NCBI RefSeq assembly: GCF_021403115.1 | Contig: NZ_JAJSSH010000010.1 | Span: forward strand, 62,001 to 126,000 | DNA from: Sphingobium sufflavum | GTDB taxonomy: Bacteria > Pseudomonadota > Alphaproteobacteria > Sphingomonadales > Sphingomonadaceae | Direction of reading: 5' to 3' | DNA: 64,000 nt | Part shown: one piece after another, positions 43,601-50,035 of the stretch | Numbering within the stretch: position 1 is the stretch's first letter | Layout of the letters: each line of letters starts with the position of its first letter | Notes under the pieces: model-generated | The model's database searches: none | Told to the model about the DNA's origin: nothing | The model's input: only the letters and a program-made list of their open reading frames with translations | Program-made: the position numbers and the translations under genes

Positions 43601-46600
43601 ACCGTTGGCGGGTCAGTGTAATGGGCATTGGTGATGGAGCGTTGGGCGCTCTGCCACTCTTCCTTTCCCATCTGGTCGCGCAACCAGCGGTCGCGCTCCG
43701 CCCACGCTTCCTTGGGCATGGGGCGGTCCCATGTGCCCTGGAACAGCTCCTGCCCGAAGCTGCCCCAGCCGGTATAGCCCGCCAGCACGCGCTGCTCCTC
43801 CGCCGTGGCGGCGCGAGCTTCCTCGCGGATGGCGTTGTAGGTTTCGATGGCCTGCCGGTTGCGGTCGAACCGGGCGACCGGGCCACCGCCAACGATTTCT
43901 AGCGGGTTGGCGATATGGAAGTTGCCGGGACCGGATCGAGCCGGGCTGGCGACTATGGAATCAGATTGGACCTTTTTCGGCGTGTCCCGAAAAAGGTCTA
44001 CGCCTCCGTCTGTTCCTGCTGGCTTTCCGGCTCCAGCAGCAGCTCCTCGCGCTCCGCCTGTTCGCGCGCGTCCGTCACCGGCATCCCCGCCTTCAACAGC
44101 TCGTCGTTCCGGCGCCACATCCGTTCCTGCACCACGAACGCCAGCTTCTCCGTCAGGCCCTGCGCTTGCAGGTTGGCCCACATCTGCGGGCTGTCCTGTT
44201 TCCAAGACGCCAGTATCCGGTCGCGCAGCGGTATCGTCTCCGACACCTCTTCCGTCTTGTACCGGCGATACTCCGCCTCGATCGCCGCCTTGTCCAACAG
44301 GTTGGGATTCTCGGACATGATCGCGTGCCAGCTCCGGTGTGGTGCCGCCCGCTTCGCGCTCGATGAGTTGTGCGAGGTCGGCGGCCGTCAAATCAACAGG
44401 TGCCCAACGGTTTACACCCTGCGATGCGAACTTGTCGCCGTCTTTCTGCGACACGCGATAGAGGATGCTCACCCCGGACTTGCTGGTCGGCACCGCGCCG
44501 CGCATGGCGCTGGCACCGATATGCACCCACACATTGACGCCGGTGTCCTCATGGCGGAGCGAAAGGCCCACATCGCCCGACACGGCAACACCGCCCTCAT
44601 TCTTGGCGACAGGGTTGCCCGGTTTTCCGTTCCGGCCCGCATGCGGCGCAAAACCCGCCGGGACCAGCGTGGAAGATACGGCGCGCAGATAGGCCGTGGT
44701 GTCGGAAAGGAAGGCATCCTTCACCCCTCCGATCAGCCCATAATCCGTGTCGCGGTTCTTGCCGCCTTCGATGGGGGTGTAGCCGTCGATATGCTCGACG
44801 TTCCAGTCATCGCGCAGCGTCCGGGCCGCGCCCGTAGATTTGGGCTTCGCCGCTTTCGACGGCCGGGCGACTTCCGATCCCAACGCGCCTGCTTCCTCAA
44901 CGGGCAAGCCCTCGGCCAGCAGCGCAGTGTGGAGTGCTCGCGATTCGTCTGGCGTGGACATGCCATTCGTGTCGAGGCCAGGATAGTTGCGCGCGCCTTC
45001 CCAGAAGGAGAGGAGGTAGGGCGTGATCCTGTTACCGAAGTCTTCGCGCATCGCCTTGGCGTAATCGGCAAAGCCGCGCACGCCCGCCTCGATATAAGCG
45101 CCCGCGATCGTCATGCCCGCAACGAGGGCCTCCGGATCGACGCCGCTGTTCAGATTGCCCATCTTGGAGCGCAGCAGCGCGCGGGCGGCCTCGACCTTGT
45201 CCGCGGTAAACAGTTTGTTCGCCGCGAAGGGGTCGGCCTTCGAATCTTGTTGGGTCGAAGGCATTGGCGTGGCGATCCCTGGAGACACCTTCGCTTCGCG
45301 GGCGGGCAACTTTTCAGGATCGCTTAATGGTTCGACCGACGGTGCTGGCGGCGCGGGCTTTTCTGCGGTTTCTCCGGCACCCAGCGCGCGGAGCAGCATA
45401 GCCTCCTGCGCCTCACTCCCATCGGTGCGCCCACGTTCGAGCATGGCGGCCCGCACCGCCTGTTCGTCGGCGTCGGTGGGCTGATACGCTTCAAGCGACT
45501 GTCGCTCGTTCGGAAGCAGGATTTCGTGATCGTCTCGGGCCTCCTGAACAGCCTTGTCGATCTGGCCCTGCGTCACGGACCCCACTGGGCCAAGCGTGAC
45601 GTCGCCGCCATCACCCACACCACCGTTCGCAGACTGGAAGACGATATGTCCGTCGCGCTCGATCAGCTTATAGCCCTTCGGCAGAGCGGCCGCGCTGATC
45701 GCACGACGCGCATCGAATTTTGGCTTGCTGCGCGAACTCATCTCTTTGCGCGCTGCCTTGGCGCCAGCCGCGAAGGCTTCGGGATGCGCGGTATTGTCTG
45801 CCGTAATGGGTGCGCCGCTATCCCGCGAGGGCACGCCCAGTTCATTTGCAGCACCAGCGCGGAAGGCTGCACGCTCGGCCGCGGGCGCTGTAGCGCGGCG
45901 GACCATATTGTTGGCATCGACCACAGCAAGGGCGTCCTGGCGGTCTGAAACGTCGTCAGCATCGGCCACAGGAACAGCGGCTGGGGCGGAAGCCAACGCT
46001 GCCGCTACTTTCGTGCCCGCCGGTCGCAAGGTCTGTGCCGGATCTTTCACCCATTGCTGGAACTGGTCGAATGGCATCGGGGTGATGTCGCCCAGACCGG
46101 CCCAGCCCTTCTCATAATTCGCAAGATAGCCCCGCCGCGCCGCGCCTTTGTCCGGGAAGCCGACCATGACTTTATGTTCGTCGAAGCTGCCGTCCTCATT
46201 GATCTGATCGACGATGAAGACGGGATTGGTGGCGTCGTCGGCCTTTGGGCCAAGGAACACGTCGACGTGATCGCCGTCGGCGCCCTCGCTGCGCTTCACA
46301 TAGCCGTAGGTATGCTTGAGCGGGGGCCATTCCGGGCGGCGGCTGGTGCCGGCAGGGTTCTCGATGCTGACGTCCAGGCCACCGATAGCGACATGGCCTT
46401 TGGCGTAATTGCCCGCTTCTTTCTGCGCGTCGGTCGGTTCGGGCAGGTCATTGAGCGGGGAGGTCGCTGCCTGCGCCTCGGCTGCGGCGATGGGCGATGC
46501 CGGGGCGGCGATAGCGTCGATGGCGGCTGTGACGCGCTTTCTCTCGGCCAATAGCGGCTTCGTCCAACCGTTGTTAGTTTTCGCCTGATCGGCCAGATAG

Positions 46601-48795
46601 CGAAGGCGGTCGCGAAGTTCCGCCTCGGATTTTCTGCCGATGTCAGCGGCCGGGTCGGGCCGTACAGGGGCTTTGGGTCGGCTGGCCGGAGCGACAACAG
46701 GCTGGTCGGCTGTCGCAGGCATCTCCCCGGCTGGAGCAATCTCCCCCGTCTGGGGGTCTATTGTCTCGTCGCGCGCGGCCGCAGGGTTAGCGGCGGGCGC
46801 TTCCGGGGCTTCGACAGGCGCAGGGTCGGCGGCGGCAACCTTTACGGTTTCTGCAACAGTTGATGGCGGTTGAGCTGTCAAGGATTGCTTGACAGCTGCC
46901 GGGTCCACCAACTGCGCGTTGCCTGCTTCGATCTCGCTGAGCGGGATTTGCAGTTCCTCACCGCCGGGCGCTTTGACCCACACCGCGTCCTCGGTCTGAC
47001 CGATGAACTGGACAGGGGTTTCGATCCCGGCCGCGACGAGTGTCATGGGGCGGGCGGGCGCGTCGCTCTCCACCGGGACCGGCACATCGATCGACATCGG
47101 CGCGGGGGCGGGAGCGTGCTGCATCGCACGACCCAACGGCCCGGATGGCGGGGGCGGCGGCGCGGCAGGGGGTGCGACGGCAGCGGGCGGCTGGGCAACC
47201 GGCGTGGCCGCCTGCGATTGGTCGGACTCGGCACGCGCTTCGGCCATGTCTTCCTGCGCGACGCGAGCAATTGCGGCATTAACGCCAGCAAATGCCCCGG
47301 TCTGCATGAGGGTGGCCACCGCAGTCTTACCCGCCGCGTCGGCGCGCTCGGCCCAGAAATCACCCCAGCTCTTGTCTGGGTTGGCTATGGCCGTGTCGAT
47401 GGCGTCCTGCATGAAAGTCGCCGCCTGCTCTGTCGGCATTTCACGCAGGAGATATTGGCTCAGAAATTTGGTGAACCCGACCTTGCCGAAACGGTCGGCA
47501 AGCCATCCCATCGGCAGCATCTCCGTGCCAGCCTCAACCAGCCCTTCACCTGCGCCGCCCAGCAACGCCATGCCCGGCGATGCTCCGCGTTCACGATATT
47601 TCGCATAGGACTGGGCCTCGGTCTGGCCGCCCAGAATTGCCAGACCCACGCCGGGACCGGCGACGACGCCCGCCGCGATACCGGGTGCGGTCTGGATGAT
47701 GCTTTGCAGCCCCCCATAGGCAGCGTCTGCCCACCAGCTTTCAAATTGCGGCTTGGCATCCTGCGCGCGTCCGGCGGACCGGGCGTAATCGCGTTCGGTG
47801 TTGGTCTTGCCGAACAGGGCACGCTGTTGCTTGAGACTGAGGCCCGGCGCATCCGGCATGCGCTTTTCCACCCAGTCATCGATAAACGATCCGGCCGTGT
47901 CCTCGAATTTCATGCGGACGCCTTGCCCGACCTGCCGAAAGGCTTCCTTGCCAGCCATCGCCGCACCTTTGAGCGCATTGCCGAGGGTGGGGGCAGGGCG
48001 CGATGGCTCGGACAGGCCACTCTCGCCCGGCAGGCGCTGTAGCTCGCTGTCGCGCCGCGCCACGATGGACCGCATGGCGTTGGGATTGCGGATGGTGGAG
48101 GCCAGCCCGGTATCAAGTGGCTGGCGCTGCCCCATGGCACCCGTGGCCACCGCTATTTCCTCTGCGGTGGGCGTGCGGGAGGAGACAGGGGCGTCGACGG
48201 CGCCGGGCGCGTACCAAGGGCCGAATTCGGGTGCCAACTCGCGCTTGAGCCTCGCCGCCCGGCCCAGCACCTCTATGCCATAGCGCGCAGTCTTCACGCC
48301 CCATTTTTGACGGTCCGTCCCAGCGAAATGCTCCTTAACGGCATCCGCCATGGAATAGCCCTTGTCGAGCCTCTCGCGGATTTGCTTGGCGGCGGCAGGG
48401 ATCGACTGGTTCGGATCATATGGGTTGATGCCCAGACGCGCCGCCGTGTCGTCCAGATATTGCATCACACCCTTGGCCCGGCCCCATTGCGTCTGAACGC
48501 CCAGCGCCTGCGAGTTGTATCGCGATTCCTGCTCGGCCAGCGCCATGATGACGTTGACGGGAACCTGATATTTCTTCGACGCTTCGACGAAGATTGGCTT
48601 CAGGTTCGCTGGGAGCGGAACAGGACCAATCTCCGCGCCTTTGCCCGGCCGCGCACGGTTCGACACAACGGGAACACTGGGCGCGGCGATGGCGGGCAGG
48701 TCGAGCGGACCTATGTCCGGCATGGCGGCATCCGTCGCCTCGATGTCGGCAAGGGCGTTGTCGAGCGGGGACTGCTGGAAAATGCTTTTGACCAC
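34603..48795 (-). CDS. giant polyvalent phage protein (SLT, pyrophosphatase-like, methylase, helicase, peptidase, PLxRFG)
   Basis: 4730 residues in one frame, with a GTG start at 48793-48795 and no clear ribosome site (Met25 is an alternative). Domains in order: SLT-type lytic transglycosylase with catalytic Glu in LAEQESRYN (about 90); Pro/Ala linker; pyrophosphatase-like domain (about 835, GADGDHVDVFLGP); N6-adenine methylase (motif I EPSMGIGNFF about 1755, motif IV NWPF about 1817); SNF2-like helicase (Walker A EVGTGKTF about 2422, DEAH about 2600, QRNGRGQRQG about 2993), as in DarB antirestriction proteins; HExxH zincin-like peptidase (FHEMFH about 3645); PLxRFG (PYFPLARFG about 4048) with hydrophobic helices near 4244 and 4470. 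Such polyvalent proteins are packed in virions and ejected, so this should open the wall and shield incoming DNA. A second ORF is nested at about residues 1492-1599. Confidence 0.9.
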   Translation of the reverse strand: MVKSIFQQSPLDNALADIEATDAAMPDIGPLDLPAIAAPSVPVVSNRARPGKGAEIGPVPLPANLKPIFVEASKKYQVPVNVIMALAEQESRYNSQALGVQTQWGRAKGVMQYLDDTAARLGINPYDPNQSIPAAAKQIRERLDKGYSMADAVKEHFAGTDRQKWGVKTARYGIEVLGRAARLKRELAPEFGPWYAPGAVDAPVSSRTPTAEEIAVATGAMGQRQPLDTGLASTIRNPNAMRSIVARRDSELQRLPGESGLSEPSRPAPTLGNALKGAAMAGKEAFRQVGQGVRMKFEDTAGSFIDDWVEKRMPDAPGLSLKQQRALFGKTNTERDYARSAGRAQDAKPQFESWWADAAYGGLQSIIQTAPGIAAGVVAGPGVGLAILGGQTEAQSYAKYRERGASPGMALLGGAGEGLVEAGTEMLPMGWLADRFGKVGFTKFLSQYLLREMPTEQAATFMQDAIDTAIANPDKSWGDFWAERADAAGKTAVATLMQTGAFAGVNAAIARVAQEDMAEARAESDQSQAATPVAQPPAAVAPPAAPPPPPSGPLGRAMQHAPAPAPMSIDVPVPVESDAPARPMTLVAAGIETPVQFIGQTEDAVWVKAPGGEELQIPLSEIEAGNAQLVDPAAVKQSLTAQPPSTVAETVKVAAADPAPVEAPEAPAANPAAARDETIDPQTGEIAPAGEMPATADQPVVAPASRPKAPVRPDPAADIGRKSEAELRDRLRYLADQAKTNNGWTKPLLAERKRVTAAIDAIAAPASPIAAAEAQAATSPLNDLPEPTDAQKEAGNYAKGHVAIGGLDVSIENPAGTSRRPEWPPLKHTYGYVKRSEGADGDHVDVFLGPKADDATNPVFIVDQINEDGSFDEHKVMVGFPDKGAARRGYLANYEKGWAGLGDITPMPFDQFQQWVKDPAQTLRPAGTKVAAALASAPAAVPVADADDVSDRQDALAVVDANNMVRRATAPAAERAAFRAGAANELGVPSRDSGAPITADNTAHPEAFAAGAKAARKEMSSRSKPKFDARRAISAAALPKGYKLIERDGHIVFQSANGGVGDGGDVTLGPVGSVTQGQIDKAVQEARDDHEILLPNERQSLEAYQPTDADEQAVRAAMLERGRTDGSEAQEAMLLRALGAGETAEKPAPPAPSVEPLSDPEKLPAREAKVSPGIATPMPSTQQDSKADPFAANKLFTADKVEAARALLRSKMGNLNSGVDPEALVAGMTIAGAYIEAGVRGFADYAKAMREDFGNRITPYLLSFWEGARNYPGLDTNGMSTPDESRALHTALLAEGLPVEEAGALGSEVARPSKAAKPKSTGAARTLRDDWNVEHIDGYTPIEGGKNRDTDYGLIGGVKDAFLSDTTAYLRAVSSTLVPAGFAPHAGRNGKPGNPVAKNEGGVAVSGDVGLSLRHEDTGVNVWVHIGASAMRGAVPTSKSGVSILYRVSQKDGDKFASQGVNRWAPVDLTAADLAQLIEREAGGTTPELARDHVRESQPVGQGGDRGGVSPVQDGRGVGDDTAARPDTGVLETGQPADVGQPASAGPDGEAGVRGAGTDVAPERRAVEGGDAGDGRARTGGARGAAAGAGKPAGTDGGVDLFRDTPKKVQSDSIVASPARSGPGNFHIANPLEIVGGGPVARFDRNRQAIETYNAIREEARAATAEEQRVLAGYTGWGSFGQELFQGTWDRPMPKEAWAERDRWLRDQMGKEEWQSAQRSITNAHYTDPPTVMAMWAMMQRMGFQGGRVLEPSMGIGNFFGMMPQDVAARSRLAGIELDSLTGGMAQLLYPDANIRVMGYQDSKTPDGFYDAVIGNWPFENTVISDRRYDRLSPFLHDYFFLKAIDQVRAGGLVMGITSSGTMDKKATGIRRELAKRAELVAAFRLPSGAFAEYAGTKVVTDIIILRKRAEPISLADSEGWIRSAPFQTANGEVFLNEYYAANPAHVIGKIDFGHGTTRGQPGLIVHRPDDMAAQLQRIVAAVPEGAYQAEQRVQHLSFIANHTADREGALTRTADGLFIVRGEHLAPAAEVRAYAVKDKAATAQRVEQLGKLIDMRQKYAALIDAERKGDPSTERKALSSAFTAFRKAHGALADSFGLSYLKKIDDPFYPALAALEIDGKPAAILSRTTTRAAPSIDNPTIAEAFVLERNSSVNPSLDAIAARAKVSRDEAKAELLANGAAFELASGDVLPSDLYLSGNVREKLRQAKAAVAEGMTHLQRNVDALAAVVPADVPYFKIETQLGATWISPDVYGQFVAHMLALPDPKGVEVRYNAGRWSVRIDDRAKSRPEARTGFGTAEYGFQRLVNAAFSNQTVTIRRRDSEGGQYVDNAATEEVNGKISEMRTKFADWLWSDPERRVAVEAEYNEVRNAFATPKFDGSFLRFEGMALSLGEGPFDLRSHQRDAIWRGIVSRRSLNAHEVGTGKTFTMGGIAVESRRYGIARKPLILAHNANSKTVAAEIQMMYPAAKILYIDNLTPAVIDVKMRQIANDDWDAVVVPHSLIDRFAFKEETLMEMAREDIAALEEEAYAAAVEDGATIKDEMWDDPEELKKLRSPTAKELVKMRQRIIETIKKQSSRASREGAIAFEDLGIDMLQVDEAHEFKKPPISTRMKMKGLNTQTSDRSIALSFMTRYVRAQNNGGNVHLFTGTPVTNTLTEVFHMMRYIMQEEMQAAGIDQWDGWFGSFAREVMDVEQNAAAEYEAVTRLAGFINVPELRRMIGQYMDTVFADDMPEMQPRRTASGKTMADELTEAERAELLNGRTEGAQDRPYKRVINVTSDLTPQQKVIFEQLRGYARRWRSMTGKERKDAMASGAPESPIITEGLAAKASFDVRLYDGEALAGQEGTSFDDPGSKASNVVDNVKRIYDWHPQTTQVIFAEQGFSNRVTRSLGKDGEGNRQTRTFPSFSTIRDVVERLVASGISREQIAVVDGSTSKDKRKEIALKMNAAKIRVVIGSTATLGVGVNMQRNLRAMHHMDAPWMPGDLEQRNGRGQRQGNQWNTVEEYRYLTDRLDGRRWQVLAIKQRFITAFLKADDSTRVIEGEAAADEQSDILQSFAEAAGDPRILIREKLRKQLDGAQRRERLHTQGVANALSQSRRLTNLIADTRAELRAIEEKGTAATVGKIVADNTADGFSVTIDGKIHDKRKDADEAIQAWAAHNMHVGDEPKALGMFGGHDLTIYWPGTSADPQLRMEIDGEEFRGGSMQGLEKSLRRFGPDIERQRAGISESEASIERLRAVAAEPFHMAADLARYDKALSDLEVDIRTNPVPPPAWLRAGAPVDTEMFWHGKSFTVSGHRWNDSGWYVQAEDDGGTVSIPYMQAKDAQGIDLYEERPFEAPEVVEAKSVKQDAGVDADEPSAHSIGNLEGGGFTSTEGLAAHLADTGVGASIMPLIDAGSIVLHTTGATLPGAGLRSAQSRADTNAWSRAIDAIVRGDGVGRALVRLGKTPAVLKALGMPDGEIMMARAKVAKARREHPAVPLSVWKALPDLIADPRAVFPSRRDDGSLVIVIEGRDAQNDPIFVPVTASADGTTIVLSVYGKDDGDSVIAADLKRAASENRLHYVREGLADALVNPKGLPGAAPPHAPVASGVSTKPARKILSARDVVKKSSEQGAVQGMTTPDGRIHLVADRLTSRTALPVLFHEMFHAGVRPLVGDAAWQRLLGRLSTLYRSAALREATADRGNAAYWQQALARVEAAGPPLGQEVEEFAAYAIELRALAPAGVGEMVDRLLGGLKAWLLRRFGRQIGAVTPAQLQALAIAAIHSHTTVARPAGAGQTFYSRVVPPESVIDAVTPGFVHNLVTNAMDGSASILAAVPLRPLLAELAAPLPAAQEYLRLKQAMDQMRDSWHARADDVAQPWLKYRVLHRAENTALMDLMHEATLDGADPAEAFTSSITKLDRQILAEGAGTEAYEAAAAKVARDTSRQVAHDRLTPLFKALSPEAQRIYVQVRDSYKALSDAFEQILLDNLSKALDIKFRQAQRAFDTEMWDIANSGAADAERDDRVKAAEQELARAKQMQGWAKGARMTRMRAFFETNNLSGPYFPLARFGNFFVSVKSRDSGDVISFSRFEKTGPQQAFAAEMRKAGHDVEHGVLQDGGKLRNQVDARFIADIESILEGADVGDGVKDAVWQRWLETMPDMSVRTSRIHRKGRAGFTTDALRAFGNHMFHGSHQLARLKYALDLDEALALAGDQGKTMPDPVRAGLVVNEMARRHQFIMNPTGGALAQRVTSAAFVYFLSVSPAAALVNTAQTAVLGVPILAAYDGRPGRGAARASAELSKSLRDFALGRGHAGKAKALTDLERKAMEAAYETGLIERTQSHDLAGVGDSGVAYSPVRAKVMAAISVAFHHTERMNREVTFLAAYRMGTQKGLSHDMAIDKAAELTWKIHFDYQNTSRPRVMQSDTAKALLVFRNFNANMLWRLFRDAHQAVKGGTTSDRREALTQLAGTTGMMMLSAGVRGTWLYGIAIMLASLMFGDDAEDDFKRAVVDVLGHRLGGMALNGVPGDLLGIDLSNRIGMPDLWFRSPDREMEGATEFDYWAMQILGAGVGMLRNAWVGTSQALNGHVERGIETMSPKFAKDLMRATRYMTEGARTLQGDPIMEEMDASSAIKQALGFTPAELAERYERNRSMKNREQRILDERRGILNDMDAAVLADEDTTPIEERMAKFNDANPDYPITVRSIRQSMRSRAGMRERKIGGVALNPKLADRLNEEAPELLYSSDE
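43969..43998. repeat. perfect 12-bp inverted repeat inside the giant gene
   Basis: GACCTTTTTCGG (43969-43980), loop CGTGTC, CCGAAAAAGGTC (43987-43998). It begins at the stop codon of the nested 106-residue ORF in the direction of transcription. In the giant frame it encodes DLFRDTPKKVQ. Such a hairpin is normally found between genes, so it may mark an old gene boundary, or work as an RNA element. Confidence 0.75.
43998..44318 (-). CDS. 106-residue ORF overprinted in another frame of the giant gene
   Basis: ATG 44316-44318 to TAG 43998-44000, same strand, different frame. The peptide has normal protein composition: MSENPNLLDKAAIEAEYRRY, TIPLRDRILASWKQDSP, LTEKLAFVVQERMWRRNDEL, DAREQAEREELLLEPESQ. 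It is soluble and helical and resembles small proteins found next to polyvalent-protein genes in alphaproteobacterial plasmids and phages (recalled pattern, not searched). Across the same bases the giant frame encodes only Gly/Ala/Asp/Arg-rich low-complexity sequence (GQGGDRGGVSPVQDGRGVGD and on), as expected of an out-of-frame reading. No strong ribosome site is near its ATG. Either the two are expressed together or a fusion has trapped a former separate gene. Confidence 0.6.
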   Translation of the reverse strand: MSENPNLLDKAAIEAEYRRYKTEEVSETIPLRDRILASWKQDSPQMWANLQAQGLTEKLAFVVQERMWRRNDELLKAGMPVTDAREQAEREELLLEPESQQEQTEA

Positions 48796-48822
48796 GGGAT
48801 ACTCGCAGATTGGGGGAAGGGG

Positions 48823-50019
48823 TCAGTAGAGCGGGGGCATCACGCCACGCCCGCCGCTTGGTGCGCCGGAGGACATGACGCCGCGCGCGCTGGAACGCTG
48901 GCCGTTCAGCACCGAAACGGCGCGAGCCGTTTGCTCTTCAGGTGAGAGTTTATAAAAGGAAGGATCGCTCTCGGAGAGCCGCTTGGTGATGTTTTCCAAA
49001 GACTTGCGAACATCTTCGGGGGTCTCGACGCTATCGGCGGGCGGCGCGCGATAGGCCGCACTCGCCTGCGCGCCGTTCACATCCTCTTCCATGCGATAGC
49101 CATGCAGGGTCGCGTCACGGCTGGCGGTTCGCTGGGCCTCCCTGCCGGCGGCCTGATCGTCGATGACACCTTTTGCGCGCAGCTTGCCAATGTCATAGCC
49201 AAACTGCCGCCTGTCACCCGCCGCATCCGCGACCGCCTTTGCGCGCGCCGCCTGCGCGGCCCGCAGTTCTGCCAGGCTGGCTGTGACCTGTTGCTCCGGG
49301 GACGTTGCCCATAGGGCGGTACGCGCGAAATCGTCGGAGCTGGCGAAATCTTGGCTGAACTCCTTCCCCGAATCGCTATCCTTCCATTTGACGCGCCAGC
49401 CGCCCGTGGCCTCCGTGCCGGTCTGTACCTTCGTGGTTTTCCCCGTTTTCTTGTCCGTCCGGTCCTCATAGATCGGCTGCATGATCTGCTCATGGCCGAC
49501 GAGGTCCATGCCGTTACCGATGCGGCCATTGAGATCGGCGAGCCGTTTGAAACCGCCCTCATGGTCGCCCATGGCGAAACGCTGGGCAGCGACAGACCAG
49601 TCCTTGGTCCGTGCCTTGCCGTCTTCGCTGTCCAGATACTGCTGGAAGTGGGCAGCGCGATCATTCTCGCCGCGCTGGATGTAGCCTTCGATCAGCTTTG
49701 GCACGGACGTGGATCGATAATAATCCATGAAGCTGCCCACCTTCTTCTCGGCTTCGTCGCGTGAAATTGGCAGATCGGTGTCCTCGATTTTCCGCACCGC
49801 CCCCTTCTCGTCGATCATTCCCGAAGGATCGGCCGGGATCGCTGGCCCGCGTGTCAGGTCGCCAATGTCTCGCTCCCGCGCTGCGCGCGCATCTTCGATT
49901 GCACTGCGCTCCATCTTGCGAGTCTTGCGATCGTCGATGACGCCCCGCACCTGCTGGCCAAGTTTGAGGCCGCCCTGCACGCCGTTCATGAACGCGCCGA
50001 GGCCCATACCGAAACTCAT
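48823..50019 (-). CDS. internal virion protein, probable
   Basis: 398 residues, rich in Ala, Asp, Arg and Lys. A Gly/Met-rich N-terminus (MSFGMGLGAFMNGVQGG) is followed by coiled-coil segments, a beta-rich centre (GWRVKWKDSDSGKEFSQDF) and a Ser/Gly tail. Size, composition and position between the giant ejected protein and the S74-type protein fit an internal or tail-needle virion protein. No enzyme motif is seen. It lies 27 bases upstream of the giant gene in transcription. Confidence 0.6.
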   Translation of the reverse strand: MSFGMGLGAFMNGVQGGLKLGQQVRGVIDDRKTRKMERSAIEDARAARERDIGDLTRGPAIPADPSGMIDEKGAVRKIEDTDLPISRDEAEKKVGSFMDYYRSTSVPKLIEGYIQRGENDRAAHFQQYLDSEDGKARTKDWSVAAQRFAMGDHEGGFKRLADLNGRIGNGMDLVGHEQIMQPIYEDRTDKKTGKTTKVQTGTEATGGWRVKWKDSDSGKEFSQDFASSDDFARTALWATSPEQQVTASLAELRAAQAARAKAVADAAGDRRQFGYDIGKLRAKGVIDDQAAGREAQRTASRDATLHGYRMEEDVNGAQASAAYRAPPADSVETPEDVRKSLENITKRLSESDPSFYKLSPEEQTARAVSVLNGQRSSARGVMSSGAPSGGRGVMPPLY

Positions 50020-50035
50020 GTCTATTCCCCTTGGA

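Noticed and set aside
34603-48795. N4-type virion RNA polymerase in the giant protein
   Set aside because: N4 also packages a giant protein, but I could not see single-subunit RNA polymerase motifs here; helicase, methylase and PLxRFG motifs explain the length instead.
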